Source: Epiperipatus broadwayi
Taxonomy: Eukaryota; Onychophora; Udeonychophora; Euonychophora; Peripatidae
Direction of reading: 5' to 3'
Assembly (NCBI GenBank): GCA_028023455.1
Contig: JAQFVV010000945.1
Location: forward strand, 89,503-153,502
DNA length: 64,000 nt
In this document: positions 36,545 to 49,149 of the stretch, piece by piece
Layout: each line of letters starts with the position of its first letter
Position numbering within the stretch: position 1 is the first letter of the stretch
Made by a program: the position numbers and the translations under genes
Notes under the pieces: model-generated
What the model saw: only the letters and a program-made list of their open reading frames with translations
Databases searched by the model: none
What the model was told of the DNA's origin: nothing

Positions 36545-36890
36545 TTATATGTATAATCTTAATTAAATTCTAAGTGCTCAGAACACTAAAATAAGAGAAG
36601 CTTCAGTGCAGATGTATCTTAAATTAAGTTAAGTGCTTTTAATATCTTGATTATGCTATCATATTCATTGCAATGAATATAATATTATAACCAAGAACCA
36701 AGATATCAAAAGTGCTTAGCTCAACTTAAGATATGTCCACACTGAAGTTTTTGAGATCTTGGTTATAATATATTCATTATTATAAATAAGATATCATAAC
36801 CAAGATATTAAAAAATGCTTATCTCAATTTGAGATATGTCTACACTGAATCCTATCTTATTTTAGCATTCCAAGTAATTAGAATTTAATT
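36545..36890. repeat. Foldback element with repeated arm units
   Basis: The left arm (TTAATTAAATTCTAAGTGCT at 36559, AAAATAAGAGAAGCTTCAGT) is inverted in the right end (ACTGAATCCTATCTTATTTT, TTAGAATTTAATTAC). A unit containing ACCAAGATAT, TGCTTA and AGATATGTC plus CACTGAA occurs twice on the right side (about 36690-36755 and 36795-36850), so one arm has been duplicated. Confidence 0.65.
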
Positions 36891-36899
36891 ACAATTCAT

Positions 36900-38999
36900 T
36901 TAGGAAAAGTTTATCAATTTATATAATACATAATTTTATTAAGTTTATATTCACTTGCTGTTATAATTGTATAACATAATGGATAATTTATGCAAGATAT
37001 GTGTTCAATTTCCATAGCATAGTCATAAATGAAACTAGCATTGGTTCACTTGAAATATTTTATAAATTAATAACTTGCTACATGAAAGGCTATCTATGTT
37101 GCATCATCATGGATCTAAATTGGTGTTTGTATACTGATAATATCATAGATCAAAAACCTACTAAGTGAAAGAATAATTTGGATATTTTGAAAATATTGGA
37201 ATTAATAAAATGTGCATTGAATCTAATAGTGTTTCATGACATTTCTACATTTTCTGGAATAATAAAACATTGTCAGATTGTGGTTTAAGAAATAGACATT
37301 AAAACTACGGTACTATTGTGCAAATGCTATATTTAAATACTATTATTCATGTCATTTGTTTATATTTAGCATTATTATTGCTATGTATTTTTTTCTTTTT
37401 ATTTAAAATGTATAATATTTATTGATATAAATAATAGTATAATTTTAGGTTAATTAGTAATATATTTATACCTAAATATAAAAGAGTTATGTTTTCATAA
37501 GTTTCAATTTATATTTTGCAATATAGTAATTGTTATTTTAATTTAAAATATTCATTTTTTTGTTTATTAGTTATAAATTAACTTCAGGTAAATCACTTAT
37601 ATTAAGAGTTCAAAACAATAATAATGTAATAAGTATTTATTTTTTGTTCTATTAATTTTATATTAACAAATAAGTAGATTCATTTATATATATTATTTTG
37701 ATTAACTATATTTTTATATGAAGTATAAAAAAAAGATATATCTTGAACTTTCTTATATTTTGGAAAGTATAAATGTTATACAATATTTGTCTTTATATTT
37801 AGTATCCAACAGGTGGAAATTAATGTGCAATCACCTATTTAAATATGAAGTTAATGTCAAGTGAAAACCTATTGCATAAAGCATAATCAGATTACATGTA
37901 TATATTTTAAATGTTGTTTTGCCATATGTATATTTTTATTTTTATTTATATCCATTTGTTAATAAATTTTGAATAAATTTAAAACAAGTAAACTTGCTTG
38001 GTTGTCATTCAATTTTGCAATGCAAATTTATTGATTAATCATATTTGGCTAAGATGATATTCATTAATTAATTATACCACATAATTTATTAGAAGCAGTT
38101 ATAAAAATAATTTGGAAACTAAAATCATAGAATAGGTAAAAAAGCATAATTACATACCATTTTCTTTGTATTGAATTTACTGTTAATTTTTGACCAGGGA
38201 TAGATTTTATACAGCAATAAATTAAATGATTTGACATTTTTAAGTATTTAATAAGTTATTAGAAGCTTATTGTAATTATTTTGTTAGTAACAAGCAACAG
38301 TTATATTAAGATAGAAATGATATAAGAATTGATTTGATAAGTGATAAAGGTACTAATATGATAATTATTGAAGATGAGTAAAGGTATGTTAATGCGTTTT
38401 ATTCTAAATCATTATTGATTAAAGTGAATATTATATTAAATCAGTATACAGCCATAAAAATCATAATCTTATTCAGTTTTAGAGTTGGTAATAGTAATGC
38501 ATTTTATTCTGATACAAATATGAGTGATTTGCTTTAATTATATTTAAAGTTCATTGATCATAAATTCAGTTTAAATATTACATTTTAATATTAATATTTT
38601 ATTATATAAACACCAATAATCTTTCATATGCTTCAAAAGTTACAGTGTAAAGTGTTAACAACCTAGCTATATTAAACTGAAAAGGAATTGGATATGATTT
38701 GCCAATTGTGTTTGAGTAAGTATCAAATAGGAATTTATCATTTATTTTATATATTGTTATGATTGGACATTGAAAATCTTAAAGTTATTTAATAGGTGGT
38801 TTTATTTTATAAAATTTTTAAGTTGGTGAAAGTGGAAAGATATGTTGGTTAATTGATTTTGTATTATTATTAAACATTTAATCTTATTGTATTTAGTTAA
38901 TAAGAAAATATTGATATTAGTGGTTTAGTACAGCTGAGTTAGTATTATATTTGATTTGATTTAATTATAATTAGAAATAAGTTATTGAATTATAAATAT
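36900..38999. other. Very AT-rich intron DNA, nothing recognised
   Basis: About 2.1 kb without exon, element ends or tandem structure. Open frames are short and random. Confidence 0.45.
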
Positions 39000-39600
39000 T
39001 TGAAAACCAGGCACTCTTCACAAACCTGGGAGCTTAATTGTAAGTATAGAGAATTTGAACTCAGATTTTCAAGCACCCTTCAACTATCCACACTATCTCA
39101 TACAACTGATACACATGACCACACACATGTAGAAAAGATTTATAATCACCAATATACATATTTCATGCTAAACCAGCACTCATCAGTTGGTCCAGATTAT
39201 CCTCTCTCACATATATATATATAATCAATGCTCAGTTTATATTAAGATAGCAAATCTTCATACTTTAAGGGACAGGCTTCAATCCACTGCAGCATGGGAT
39301 TTGAGTTTTCATCATCAGATTTTCAATGATATGGATGACTGAAAAGTTGGAGGTTGCAGTGGATTGAAGCCTGTCCATTAAAGTATGAAGATTTGCTATG
39401 TTAATATAAACTGAGCATTGATTATATATGTGTGTGAGAGAGGATAATCTGGACCAACTGATGAGTGCTGGTTTAGCATGAAATATGTATATTGGTGATT
39501 ATAAATCTTTTCTACATGTGTGTGGTCATGTGTATCAGTTTTATGAGATTGTGGATAGTTGAAGGGTGCTTGAAAATCTGAGTTCAAATCCTTTATACTT
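39000..39600. repeat. Repeat R1, large foldback copy
   Basis: Two R1 arms face each other: about 39045-39290 and 39355-39600. Matching landmarks are CAGGCTTCAATCCACTGCAG on the left against TTGCAGTGGATTGAAGCCTG on the right, and TTTCATGCTAAACCAGCACT against AGTGCTGGTTTAGCATGAAA. The centre is about 65 bp. Two open frames of similar peptide (38985-39224 plus and 39396-39587 minus) arise because the arms mirror each other. Confidence 0.85.
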
Positions 39601-39844
39601 ATTGAATTATATATATTTAGTTAAATATCATTGATATAGTAAATATGTAGGGTCTATTAAAATTATTATCTAATCCATCCATGAATTATTTCATTTAAAT
39701 GTAAATAAAATGTTTGACTTTTGGTATAAGTTTGTATTATGGTAAACAGTGTTTTGGATCATAAGTTTATCTGTCTAATTCTTTGTCATTCTTTTATTCT
39801 ATTATAAGGGATTTATATAATATGCATATACTGTTATTTATAAA

Positions 39845-40065
39845 ATAGCGATGATGATAATAGATAGACAATTGAAATCTTAAACTGGATTCCAAGAGAT
39901 TGTAAAAGACCAAGAAAGAGACCACATGTGAGATGGATGGATGAAATAAGAAAGTGTGCCGGGGTGATGTGGAGAAGAGAAGTTAAAGATTGGAGAAGAT
40001 GGATTAAACTTGGTGAGACCTTCATCCTGCAGTGGATTGATAATGGTTGATAATGATGATAAAAT
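39845..40065 (+). mobile_element. RTE-like LINE, 3' end, reading frame intact
   Basis: The frame reads CKRPRKRPHVRWMDEIRKCA, then MWRREVKDWRRW and GETFILQWIDNG, followed by a stop and a TGATAATGATGAT tail. It is the least decayed C-terminus of the family here. It is 5'-truncated to about 200 bp, the usual result of incomplete reverse transcription. Confidence 0.8.
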
Positions 40066-41126
40066 AGTGACATCTAGTTTTTATTGCTTTATCTTTAACT
40101 TATTGCAAATAACACTCATATTTTAGGATAGTTTGAAATAAGGGTTTTGCTTGTTATCTATTCACTCCAAATGTCATTTTAATCTATGGGATTATAATAA
40201 AGATTATCATCATTGTTTTATTGATTTAAGCATTAAATTGTTATTGATTGATTGGTATTCACTTTAGCTTAATTTATTATTTTCATTCTGGTACAAATTA
40301 CCCTACAATTCATGGGCATTAATAAATTAGTATTGTTCTTCCTTGGTACATATATTTATTCTGTTATAAATGGTGGTCAATAATTAGGCTATGACTCAGG
40401 TAACAACATAATTTTATTTTATTATCCATTGCATTCAATTTCAGCATATATTTTTATTCAGTTGCAAATAGTGACGAACGATTTAGCTATATTTTCATTC
40501 AGATTACATTAAAGTTTTCATTTCCCATGATCATTTATAGTTATTCAGTTACAAATGGCTACCAAATCTGTGAGGCATTAAAAGAAGAGCATACCTTCAT
40601 TTTTATTCTGTTACAGTGTATATGAAAGTATAGAATTGACACACCCTTCACCTGTTTTTAAAGTATTTATTGACAGAAGGGGGACATGTCAATCCTATAG
40701 AATGTGTGTGAAGGTTAGTTCTTTCCAATTTATTACATTTGTATATGATCTCTATATCATTAATTATTATGTATTTATGAAACTATAACTTATCTTAATA
40801 AAAGCACAGATCTATTGCTTTTAATTTATGTTGCTTTAATCTTTCAAATTTTATAATTAAAAGGTGTTCTAATTACATTTACACACTTTACTAATTAATA
40901 ATAGAGCAATTTAAATATATGTAAAATCATGAAAGGAATTGCTCTTTGCACATGCGTTGTATGGAGAGTCATTCCACAACTTTACATACTTCAATATACA
41001 TTTTTCTTTATTCAAATTACTTCTGTATAAGCACATGCAGTAGTAATTGTTAAAAAGATGTGTGTCAGTAAATTTAGGCCAAATACAGTATTAATTGTTT
41101 AAAAGAATGTGCATCTGTGAATTTAC
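40066..41126. other. Intron DNA near an exon, nothing recognised
   Basis: No element ends or additional exon are visible before the donor at 41126-41125. Confidence 0.4.
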
Positions 41127-41221
41127 CTCACTGCAATCAGTTACAGGAAACGGCATAATTTCTTCCTGTATTATTACACCTTTCGTTATTGCGATGTGAC
41201 TCAACATTTTCTTCACAGCAC
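41127..41221 (-). CDS. Class V PLP aminotransferase-fold enzyme, upstream internal exon
   Basis: This 95-bp exon has an acceptor with a pyrimidine tract (TTTTAATTTCAG before 41221) and a donor GTGAG/GTAAAT at 41127. The first two bases complete a codon, probably Gly by family comparison (TYG-AVKK). Thirty-one codons follow, from AVKKMLSHIAITKGVIIQEE through MPFPVTDCSE, with a phase 0 exit. Of the three possible frames, the other two hit stops. The small-domain helix after the Y-G-A segment and the P-F-P-V strand are as expected before the LAIFDH region, which the next exon provides. The exon upstream, with the N-terminal part and the phosphate-binding loop, was not recognised in 41.2-64 kb. 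Confidence 0.85.
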
Positions 41222-41538
41222 CTGAAATTAAAACACATAAACAATAAAAAGTAAATTAACTATTATTTAATCTGATTAATATTTTAATAAACACACTAAA
41301 GATAAAAAAGACATACAATTGAGATTCATTGATTAGGCAAGCTTACACTAGATGGCTCTGATCTAGTGCAAATAGTGTAAACACCGCAACTAAAACAGAT
41401 GTTAAAATAAAGCAGAGAAAGTCATGTAATGTAATTATTAGTACATAAAATTCTTGCAAAAGAATGAAAATTGCCTATTTTACCATAATACTCTGATTTT
41501 TAAAATATATAGGTTTGGTATATTATCGCATATAAACA

Positions 41539-42055
41539 CAGAGTGCCGCAGTTAAAAGATGGCTGGCTCTTTCTCCAAGCTACCTGAATCTGTATCTTTA
41601 AATGAGCATATGGGTTACATAGCAACATAAAGTAGCTATTTACCACAGAAATTTGAATTTGTATGCGTCACATGTTTAGACATGAAATGTGTGTGTGTTT
41701 CATATATTCAAAGATCATCTTGCTGACATCATGAAATCTTGCAAGCTAACTGAACATGTCCTTATGACTCATAGATTTACTACTATACAAAATATGAATG
41801 ATTTAAAATGTCTTAGTAATACTTTTTCCCAATTTGAAACAAAATTTAATGTTTGTAGTTCCATTGTAGATTGAAGCATGAAGCACATTCTCACATTTCA
41901 TATCATAATTCATACTCCAGATATACTAGAGTCTTAAGATTTTTGTGAATAATAGCTAAACTATATTATTACACAATATATCAATTGACTCACAGATGGC
42001 ACTGCAGGCAGCTTGAAGAGAGAACTAGTCATCTTTTCACAGTTTGTTTTTATTT
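41539..42055. mobile_element. Tc1/mariner-like non-autonomous transposon, copy 2
   Basis: It starts CAGAGTGCCGCAG, runs through GGCTCTTTCTCCAAGCTACC, and shares long stretches with 4540-5299 (for example TTTGAAACAAAATTTAA here against TTTAAAACAAAATTTAA, and AATAGCTAAACT). It ends with GGCACTGCAGGCAGCTTGAA and a decayed terminus near 42055. It lacks the nested MITE of copy 1. Confidence 0.65.
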
Positions 42056-42654
42056 AAAACTTCAAAATATTTAAATTTTATTTATTATATTGGACAGTAT
42101 AGTTTCCAGCTACATGAAGTAAATTTTAATTCTCACCAAAAGTAACTGAATGCCAAACCCAATCTCAGAATGTGGATTTTGTATTACCAGTTTATTTTGC
42201 ATCTACTGATTATGCAAACTTACAATAGATGGCTCTGAAGTAAAATAACAAGAGTAAATTACTACTTCTACTACCAATCTGGATTACTTTGTATATTCTC
42301 AATAAGTCATAAGGCTTTAGTCTAAGGAATGGTAATATTTATGTATTGAGAGATGAAGCAAGATGGTATTCCTATATAGGGTTCTACAGAGGTTTTGACT
42401 CACTTGAAGATTAGAGATTGATTTATGATTTTGATCTGGGATATTTAAGATTGGATAGTAGCTTATAATTAAAAACAAACTTTAGGGAGAAATGCATTGC
42501 TAAATCTAAAAGATTTGATTGGTTACAAATATTTTCAGGTATGTTAATCAATTATTTAGGATTCTAATACATAATAAATAGTATGCCAATCTGACTAAAT
42601 TAATATGTAAATAACTTACTAAACGTTTGACATGAAATAAAAAAAACACTTATG
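42056..42654. other. Non-coding DNA, nothing recognised
   Basis: No exon, repeat ends or tandem structure could be supported. Confidence 0.4.
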
Positions 42655-42790
42655 GCTATATTGCTTGGGGGTTCATAAGACATTTGAGCTCCAGATCTGT
42701 GAGAGCCAGAATTGATATTAGGACCTCCCAATCCCAAAATCTCATGCTTTAGCAACTATGCCAAACAACGTTGCCAAGTATAATTTATTT
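42655..42790 (-). mobile_element. SINE family C-like single copy
   Basis: On the minus strand a tRNA-like head (TTGGCATAGTTGCTAAAGCA, then GGATTGGGAGGTCC) precedes AGATCTGGAGCTC and TCTTATGAACCCCC. The last two blocks match the family C body (GAGCTC then TTCTTATGAACTCC). The head differs, so it may be a subfamily. Confidence 0.5.
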
Positions 42791-43779
42791 TTAATTCAAA
42801 TTACACCCTCAAACGACATTCCAATAATATTCAATTAAATCGTAAGTTGACTTTTAATTAATAGAGCATAGTCATGTGACAGCATTATTTCAACACCCAT
42901 CTGTGAATATTATGTAAAGATACTCAAAGCATTCTAGGCAATCCTTGTTTAGCGTGAAGGAATATTTTACTTCACTTCAATTGTTTAATAAATTTATCTA
43001 TAAATTTATTTCATGAGTAATTTGTATAATATGTAACATCAACAGTTCTTTGGGAGACTACATCACTTTGATTCACTGACTAAAACAATTGTCAAAGAAA
43101 TATTCACCAACTTACAAAGATAACTGACAGGGTTCCTTGAGACAAGTTCAGAGCATTTCGTTTGCACTTTATGAATTAAATAGATTAGTTATTATGTTGG
43201 TTAATAACATTAATTTGATTAAAATATTGGTTATGAGATGACCTGGTATTCACTGGACTTCCATGGTCAAGCTTATATGTAAATGCATATACTAAATATT
43301 CATACTGCTGAACTGGTAATAATGTAGATTAATTATTTCATAACAAAGTTTAAACAAACTAACCAATGAATTTGCTTGTAACAAATTCCTACCAACTCCA
43401 TAATGATTGTCCCTTACCTTAAAATCTATCAACTATCGAGATTGGTATTTACATGGACAGATCTTTGTACATTACATTGGGATACTACCAATGAGTTTGA
43501 ACTCAGATGAAAGAGCGTGGTTATTTTAGTAAAATGTTCAAATTGTTAGATCTATTATAGAAAAATAATATATATATATAACAAATTAAAAATCAAATGG
43601 AAGAGAATCTCTTAGCCAAATGAAGTAAATTAGCATTGATATAACAAAAAAAGTAAGCATATTTACAAGTTTATTTAAAAAATGAGTCTTTGGAGTCCAA
43701 CTGGTAATGGATTCTATTAACACATTTAGATGTATTTGTTCAGTGAAATAGATTTGTACTCATAACATTTCATATTTGA
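42791..43779. other. Non-coding DNA, nothing recognised
   Basis: No exon or element ends are seen. Confidence 0.4.
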
Positions 43780-44000
43780 TCAGCGGAAGTCAATCCCAGA
43801 AAATGTGCTATTTTTTAAATATTATAAATCTCTGTGCACTCTCCTGCTGGTAAGAGTTTAAAAAACTTAAGTGAATAAGTTTAGAGTGTACATTCTATAT
43901 ACACCAACTCTTACAAACCATGCTTAAGTCAGGGCTTGAGTCTATTGTGTGCTGAGATTATAATCAAATATTCAATTGTAAAAATCTATTTAACCCATCG
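43780..44000 (+). repeat. Foldback family 2, single-arm copy
   Basis: It matches the left arm of the neighbouring element: GGAAGTCAATCCCAGAAAAT, AGAATT/AGAGTTTAAAAAACTTAA, ATACACCAACTCTTACA, then TAATCAAATATTCAATTGTA. It sits 70 bp from the complete foldback, in direct orientation with its left arm. Confidence 0.7.
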
Positions 44001-44070
44001 CAGGAGAAAGACAGTGTCTTATTTTTAACTATCTACGATTAGATACACATGACTTATAAATGTAAATATA

Positions 44071-44478
44071 TTATTATAAAGTGCTAAAAACTTTGAAATT
44101 ATTCAAATGGAAGTCAATCTCTGACAATGCACTATTTCTTAAATATTATAAATCTCTGCACCCTCACCCACCAGTAAGAATTTAAAAAACTTAAATGAAT
44201 CACTTAAGTTTAGAGCATATATTCTATATACACCAACTCTTACAGACCATGCTTAAATCAGAACTTGAGTCTATTGTGTGCCTGATGTTATAATCAAATA
44301 TTCAATTGTACATATCTACATAGGAGTTGGTGTATATAGAATGTAGGCTCTAAACTTAAGTGATTCACTTACATTTTTTAAATTCTTTCTGGCGGAAGAG
44401 TGCATGGAGTTTTATAATATTTAAAAAATAGCACATTATCAGAGATTGAATTTCAAAGTTTTCAGCACTTTATAATAA
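44071..44478. repeat. Foldback family 2, complete hairpin copy
   Basis: The arms are about 170 bp (44071-44240) and 155 bp (44324-44478). They begin TTATTATAAAGTGCTAAAAA and end in the inverted TTTTCAGCACTTTATAATAA. Inner landmarks ATATACACCAACTCTT and AGGAGTTGGTGTATAT are also inverted. The centre is about 80 bp. No coding content. Confidence 0.85.
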
Positions 44479-44759
44479 GAGGTTTATATTTGATCAGCCA
44501 AAAAATCATTTATATGCTGATTAATATCATTAATATTTCACCTAAATTAATATTTGAAATAGTTAAATGACATAATTGATAGAAAAACAAACATCCGCTA
44601 ATATAAAGCTTCAACCTTTATGGATATCTATACGTAATTTATTTACCACATACCCCCCCCCCCAGATCAGATAGGTAGGCATATTATTAGGTTTAGCTAA
44701 AGAAATGATTCCTTAGAATTTGGTTTGTAATGTATTCTAATAATGTATTTGGACATATT

Positions 44760-44900
44760 TGTTCCATGAAATGAATATATAAATAAATGCCCTGGAGCTT
44801 AAAATCCATGGTTTGAGGTCCAATTATGTCATTTCTGGTGTTTAATAATAAACTTCTAATAAATTCCCAAGAACTCAACCATTCAATTATTAATAATAAA
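44760..44900 (+). mobile_element. SINE family C, single forward copy
   Basis: CCTGGAGCTTAAAATCCATG, then ATGTCATTTCTGGTGTTTAA and CAACCATTCAATTATT, align with the reverse complement of the tandem-array monomer at 54545-55650. It is a dispersed solitary copy, so the array unit is a SINE and not only a satellite. Confidence 0.65.
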
Positions 44901-45419
44901 TAAAGATGGGATTATTTACCAGTTGAACATTCAAGCATAAAAACTGACAGATTGGATCAACAATTGGGGTCCTTTATCTCTTGGGATCACCACATGACTA
45001 CTGCGCACTGCACACATATAAAATACTATTATAAAATTTATAATTATATTACCAATTATAAAATATAAAAAAAATTTATAACTGCATATTACAATGAACA
45101 TTGATTAATCTATGGATAAGCAAATGATATAAATTTTAAAATAATCGATATTTTTAAAAAAAAAATTAATTATTGATAAATACTTTTAAAAATTTAAATA
45201 ATTTAAATGATGCTAACTAAATCGAATAGAATAATTAAACATTTTTATGCATGAATGTAAAAATTATTGAAATTTTGGAGATCGTATTTAAACTTTAAAA
45301 CATTTACAGATGTTTTTATTAAGGGGGTAGTTAAGTTTTAAACTTTAAAACTAAAACAGTTACGATTTTAAATTTAAATTTATAATCAATATTAAAACAA
45401 TCTATAGAATTTTTATAAA
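44901..45419. other. AT-rich DNA, nothing recognised
   Basis: No exon or repeat ends are visible. Confidence 0.4.
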
Positions 45420-45510
45420 GGCATCAAACTCTCCATACAGTAGCGCCATCCAGTGCATGACCTAATAATCAATGGATGCAAGAATCTTTAGCAGCCATCT
45501 TTTAAAGTTA
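45420..45510 (+). repeat. CATACAG-family MITE fragment
   Basis: AAACTCTCCATACAGTAGCG, AATAATCAATGGATGCAAGA, then AGCAGCCATCTTTTA: the left end joined to the far inner part, an internal deletion. Confidence 0.6.
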
Positions 45511-46496
45511 ACTATAGCATCATGAAGTGTTTAATGGTTTAATAGAAGTTTCTTAAAGAATTTGAATTAATTGTTATTTATAAGTTAACTATTGTACACA
45601 TTGTTGCCAATTCTATGATTAGATCTATATTTATAATCCATTAAGCTTATATTAATATGTTAATTAATAAGCAATATTATTTTTGAGCCCTCCCTTACAT
45701 AAAAAAATCGAATAGATGAGATATAGAAGGCCTTCAAGTGACCCAGAGATATGCAGACTCCTCTGGCAGTCTCTCAAACCACCAGGTTTGACAAGTACGG
45801 GATAATGGTGTTCTAAGTGCTTTTTTAGCCTTATTCTCACTAGCTAAGAACATCTAGAGACCCATTTCCTGATCAAGATTACATAGTATTTGAAAAACTA
45901 TCTTGAACCCATTGAAAAAATTTTAAAGTTATATAGCCTAGATATGAAAACAGATGAAAATAGTAAATCCATTAAACAAATTTCTAAAATTTATTCAATA
46001 TAATTTTGAACCTAAGTAAAAATTTTGTCTGTTGGAAAAATTAAATCCACTCAGCAAAATATAAACCCAAGTCATAGGCATTACTTACAGATTTGCTACC
46101 ACTTGGTCTCAATGCCATTGTTCAGCTTAATTTTTAATAAGTATGGGAAAATCCAAAACATGCATGACTTTTGTGTCATACTTTCCAATTGCATTTCATG
46201 GTCAAAATAGTTTGGTAACAGTATTTCTAAACAAATTAAGTAATATTAAAATGAGAGACTAAACTCGTACACCATTGGATATTTCCATTACCATGATTAT
46301 TTTGTTATTATGCACTATAAACTTGTTAAAGACTTCTTATTCTCATTACAAACATAAGTACAATAATGCTCAAGGCTAAATGGGTTTGTAAATAATCATT
46401 AGAAGCCAGTCAACACTTAGACAACATTAATAACAATCAGTACACATGTTTAAATATAATGTTAAAAGTATTCTTATTATGTGCAATATTAAAACA
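45511..46496. other. Non-coding DNA, nothing recognised
   Basis: A modestly GC-richer patch near 45720-45870 has no open frame with splice sites. No other structure was seen. Confidence 0.4.
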
Positions 46497-46850
46497 GAGC
46501 AAAAATCTCCATACAGTAGTGCCACCTTGTGCTAACCAGAGTAGTCAATGGATGCAAGAAGGCTTGTGCATAAAATCCCTATATAGTGAACTACTCATCC
46601 AATATCTCCAAACTAGTTTCTAACTCGAGACTTAGCAGTGAAGAGCTTTGGATCAGAGGGCATGGCTACTAGAACTTAGGACCTAATGCCCCTCTTCAGC
46701 AGCAACATTTTACCCTTTTTTTTAAATATAAAGCTATGATCCCAAACTGCAAACCCAATAATGTTTTCAATCCAAGTCAATTCACTTATATACTCATATA
46801 AATCTAAAACAGTTCAGCAGCCATACTTTTTGGTGTCTTTGGTTTTTAAC
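46497..46850 (+). repeat. CATACAG-family element, long single-arm copy
   Basis: Left end ATCTCCATACAGTAGTGCCA followed by ATCCAATATCTCCAAACTAG, TAGGACCTAATGCCCCTCTT and CATACTTTTTGGTGTCTTTG. The same order is seen at 58345-58720. This outlines the longer parent element, about 350 bp on this side, without a right arm. Confidence 0.7.
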
Positions 46851-47204
46851 CCTTTAACTGATTCTTTTAACTTTTTAATCTTTGTCTAATTTTCTATTGG
46901 CCCACTACTTAAATCTGAGAACAATATGATTCGTCCGTTTCATTTCCAGCCAGTTTCTATTGTTAAAATATTAATCTAAAATACACAGAATTTTTTTAAT
47001 TCAGCTTCTAAAAATTGAATAATTTTAGATTCAAATTGGTTAAATGTAACGAAAAATTAAAAATAATGTTAATAACTGTAGAAAAATATAAGAAAAATGT
47101 GTAAAAAATAGTTAGCAGTAAAACAAAAGAATTATATTCCAACCAATGATTGTGTCGTTATTCAGTTCTCCAGCTGTCAAAACAATTCTCTTTTTATTTC
47201 CAGC
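46851..47204. other. AT-rich DNA, nothing recognised
   Basis: No element or exon recognised. Confidence 0.4.
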
Positions 47205-47840
47205 ATGCTTATTTTTCTTGTAAAATTTAAAATTTTCCAAATCAAACTTTATATTTCCATAAAGTAACATCAAATCTTATTTATGAATGTAAAAAATTAC
47301 AATAGATGTAATTATTTACTACAAAATCAATTACAAATGCGTAAAACCTTTAATTTTTATTTCTGTCATTATTATTTAGAGACTCCCACTGTGCAAATTA
47401 CAATCGTTAGCGTGAACCACCTGACTTGAAGAAAAATGATTTTGTCCATGCTTATTTTTCTTGTAATATTTAACATTTTTGGAATCAAACTTTATATTTG
47501 TATAAATTAATGAAAAATCATGATAGATATAATTATTTACTTCAAAATATGAAAGCGTACTACATTTCATTTTCAATTCTGAATTTTTAGTTTAGAAATG
47601 CCTGATTACGGTCTGTAGCGATAATTGTTTTTTGTTACGGATTATTTCTCCAAATGTGTTTTTCTTGTAATATTTAAAATTTTCCGAGTCAAACTTTATA
47701 TTTTGATAGAGTACTATATTATCTTATTTGTGAACATAAAAAATTACAATAAATATAATTATTTACATCAAAATCAATTACGAACATGTACATCTTCATT
47801 TTCGTTTCTGAATCTGTCATTTAGAAACACACCTAGAAGA
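47205..47840 (+). repeat. Three imperfect tandem copies of a 210-240-bp unit
   Basis: Units start near 47206, 47449 and 47657 with TTTTTCTTGTAA-TATTTAA, followed each time by TCAAACTTTATATTT, then TATAATTATTTAC, then CATTT-x-GAATCT or similar. Spacings are 243 and 208 bp. Copies are diverged, so the duplication is old. Confidence 0.65.
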
Positions 47841-48564
47841 CATTTCCAGATTTGGTAGGTATCCAATCAGAGAAAAAGACACACCTATGTACCAATAGGC
47901 AGTAAAGAAAATTGATTTTTAAAAAAAATATAACGCTATATGCGGATGTTTTTAGAACTACAATTTTAAACATTGAATTTCCTATCAAATAAGCCTAAAA
48001 TGAAGAAATTGTGACCAAAATTGACCAAGAGATGGCACATGCTACTTCCAAAAAATTTTTAGCTATGGGGTCTCTTCATAATAATCACATAACTGGTTTT
48101 AATAACCACTGTTACCACAAAACAAATAATAGTGATCATGTGATGTTTAGTGCCATATTTCATTTGGTTGGATAATTGAGTGCTGTTTTATCTTTTGTTT
48201 ATTACATTTCTATGGTTGACAAAACATCAATCCTCCTTCACTTTTCTTTTTCTGTCAGTGTGTTCCATAATACTAGATTGACTGTCCGTGGGTCAGTATG
48301 TAATAATAAAGCACCCACTCAGTCATAAATAATATATCCAAGACTTTTATCAAAACATGTTTAAATATATGCAGTAAAGTTGGATAATCATTCTAAACAT
48401 TAATGTGTAAATTACATAAACCATTTCTCATCAATATCAGGGAATAGAGAGCATCATTTTCCTTGAAACAGAGATATTTAAGGTGATCTTGGAATTATAC
48501 CACTACCACTCCTCCTATACAATCACAAAAAGACCTAAAAAGGCATAACTATTCAGAAAGAAAT
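47841..48564. other. Non-coding DNA with one possible MITE end
   Basis: TAGTGATCATGTGATGTTTAGTG at about 48128-48150 matches the outer terminus of the CATACAG family, but the rest is missing. Nothing coding. Confidence 0.4.
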
Positions 48565-48615
48565 TTTATAGTTGAAGGCAGCTGGAAAGTCTGGGTTCAA
48601 ACCCCTTATAATTCC
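48565..48615 (+). repeat. Small tRNA-like repeat fragment (R1-related)
   Basis: TATAGTTGAAGGCAGCTGGA, AAAGTCTGGGTTCAAACCCC: a box B-like GGTTCAAACCC preceded by the same GTTGAAGG-x-AAAGTCTG spacing as the right ends of R1 copies. It supports a tRNA-derived origin for that end of R1. Confidence 0.45.
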
Positions 48616-49149
48616 TTGTAATATAATAATATGTAATGTATACATAAATATAATTTTTCTATGATTTTTTATTTCTCTTAAATATTTAATCATGCATTTC
48701 AAATTTAAACATTAATGGTCCTCATGTGGATGTATAGAAAGGATGTGATGTTATTTTCCAGGGCCACCTGATGAGATCTGTTTTGCGACAAAATACCCTG
48801 AAGTAGTGAAATGGTCATTTATGCAAGGATATGATTTAATTAATCAATTTTCTTAGTATATATACATATAATGAATGAGTTGATTATTTATATAGCGCTA
48901 TGTTCTAATCTGTAATGGTCATTGGGGATCACTCCACTACACATGCGCAGTAAACCAATAAACACTTTTAAGGAATATTATTCTCCTTTCCAAACACTAG
49001 ATAAAGTCTTTTGAAAAGAGAATGAATCACTCTATCTTTTTAACGTAAACATATATATATATATATATAGAAGAAAATCTTAAGCATTCGGAAATGGGAG
49101 CGTGAAGATATTAATTAATCATTTTTAATTACATTCGCTACGTTTTAAT
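48616..49149. other. Non-coding DNA with an old dispersed repeat
   Basis: At 48880-48975 TTTATATAGCGCTATGTTCT, ATCACTCCACTACACATGCG, AGTAAAC match 50560-50640 and weakly 8125-8210. Class unknown. A TA run at 49050-49068. Confidence 0.45.

Noticed and set aside
38985-39587. Two similar small genes on opposite strands
   Set aside because: They are mirror translations of the two arms of one R1 foldback.
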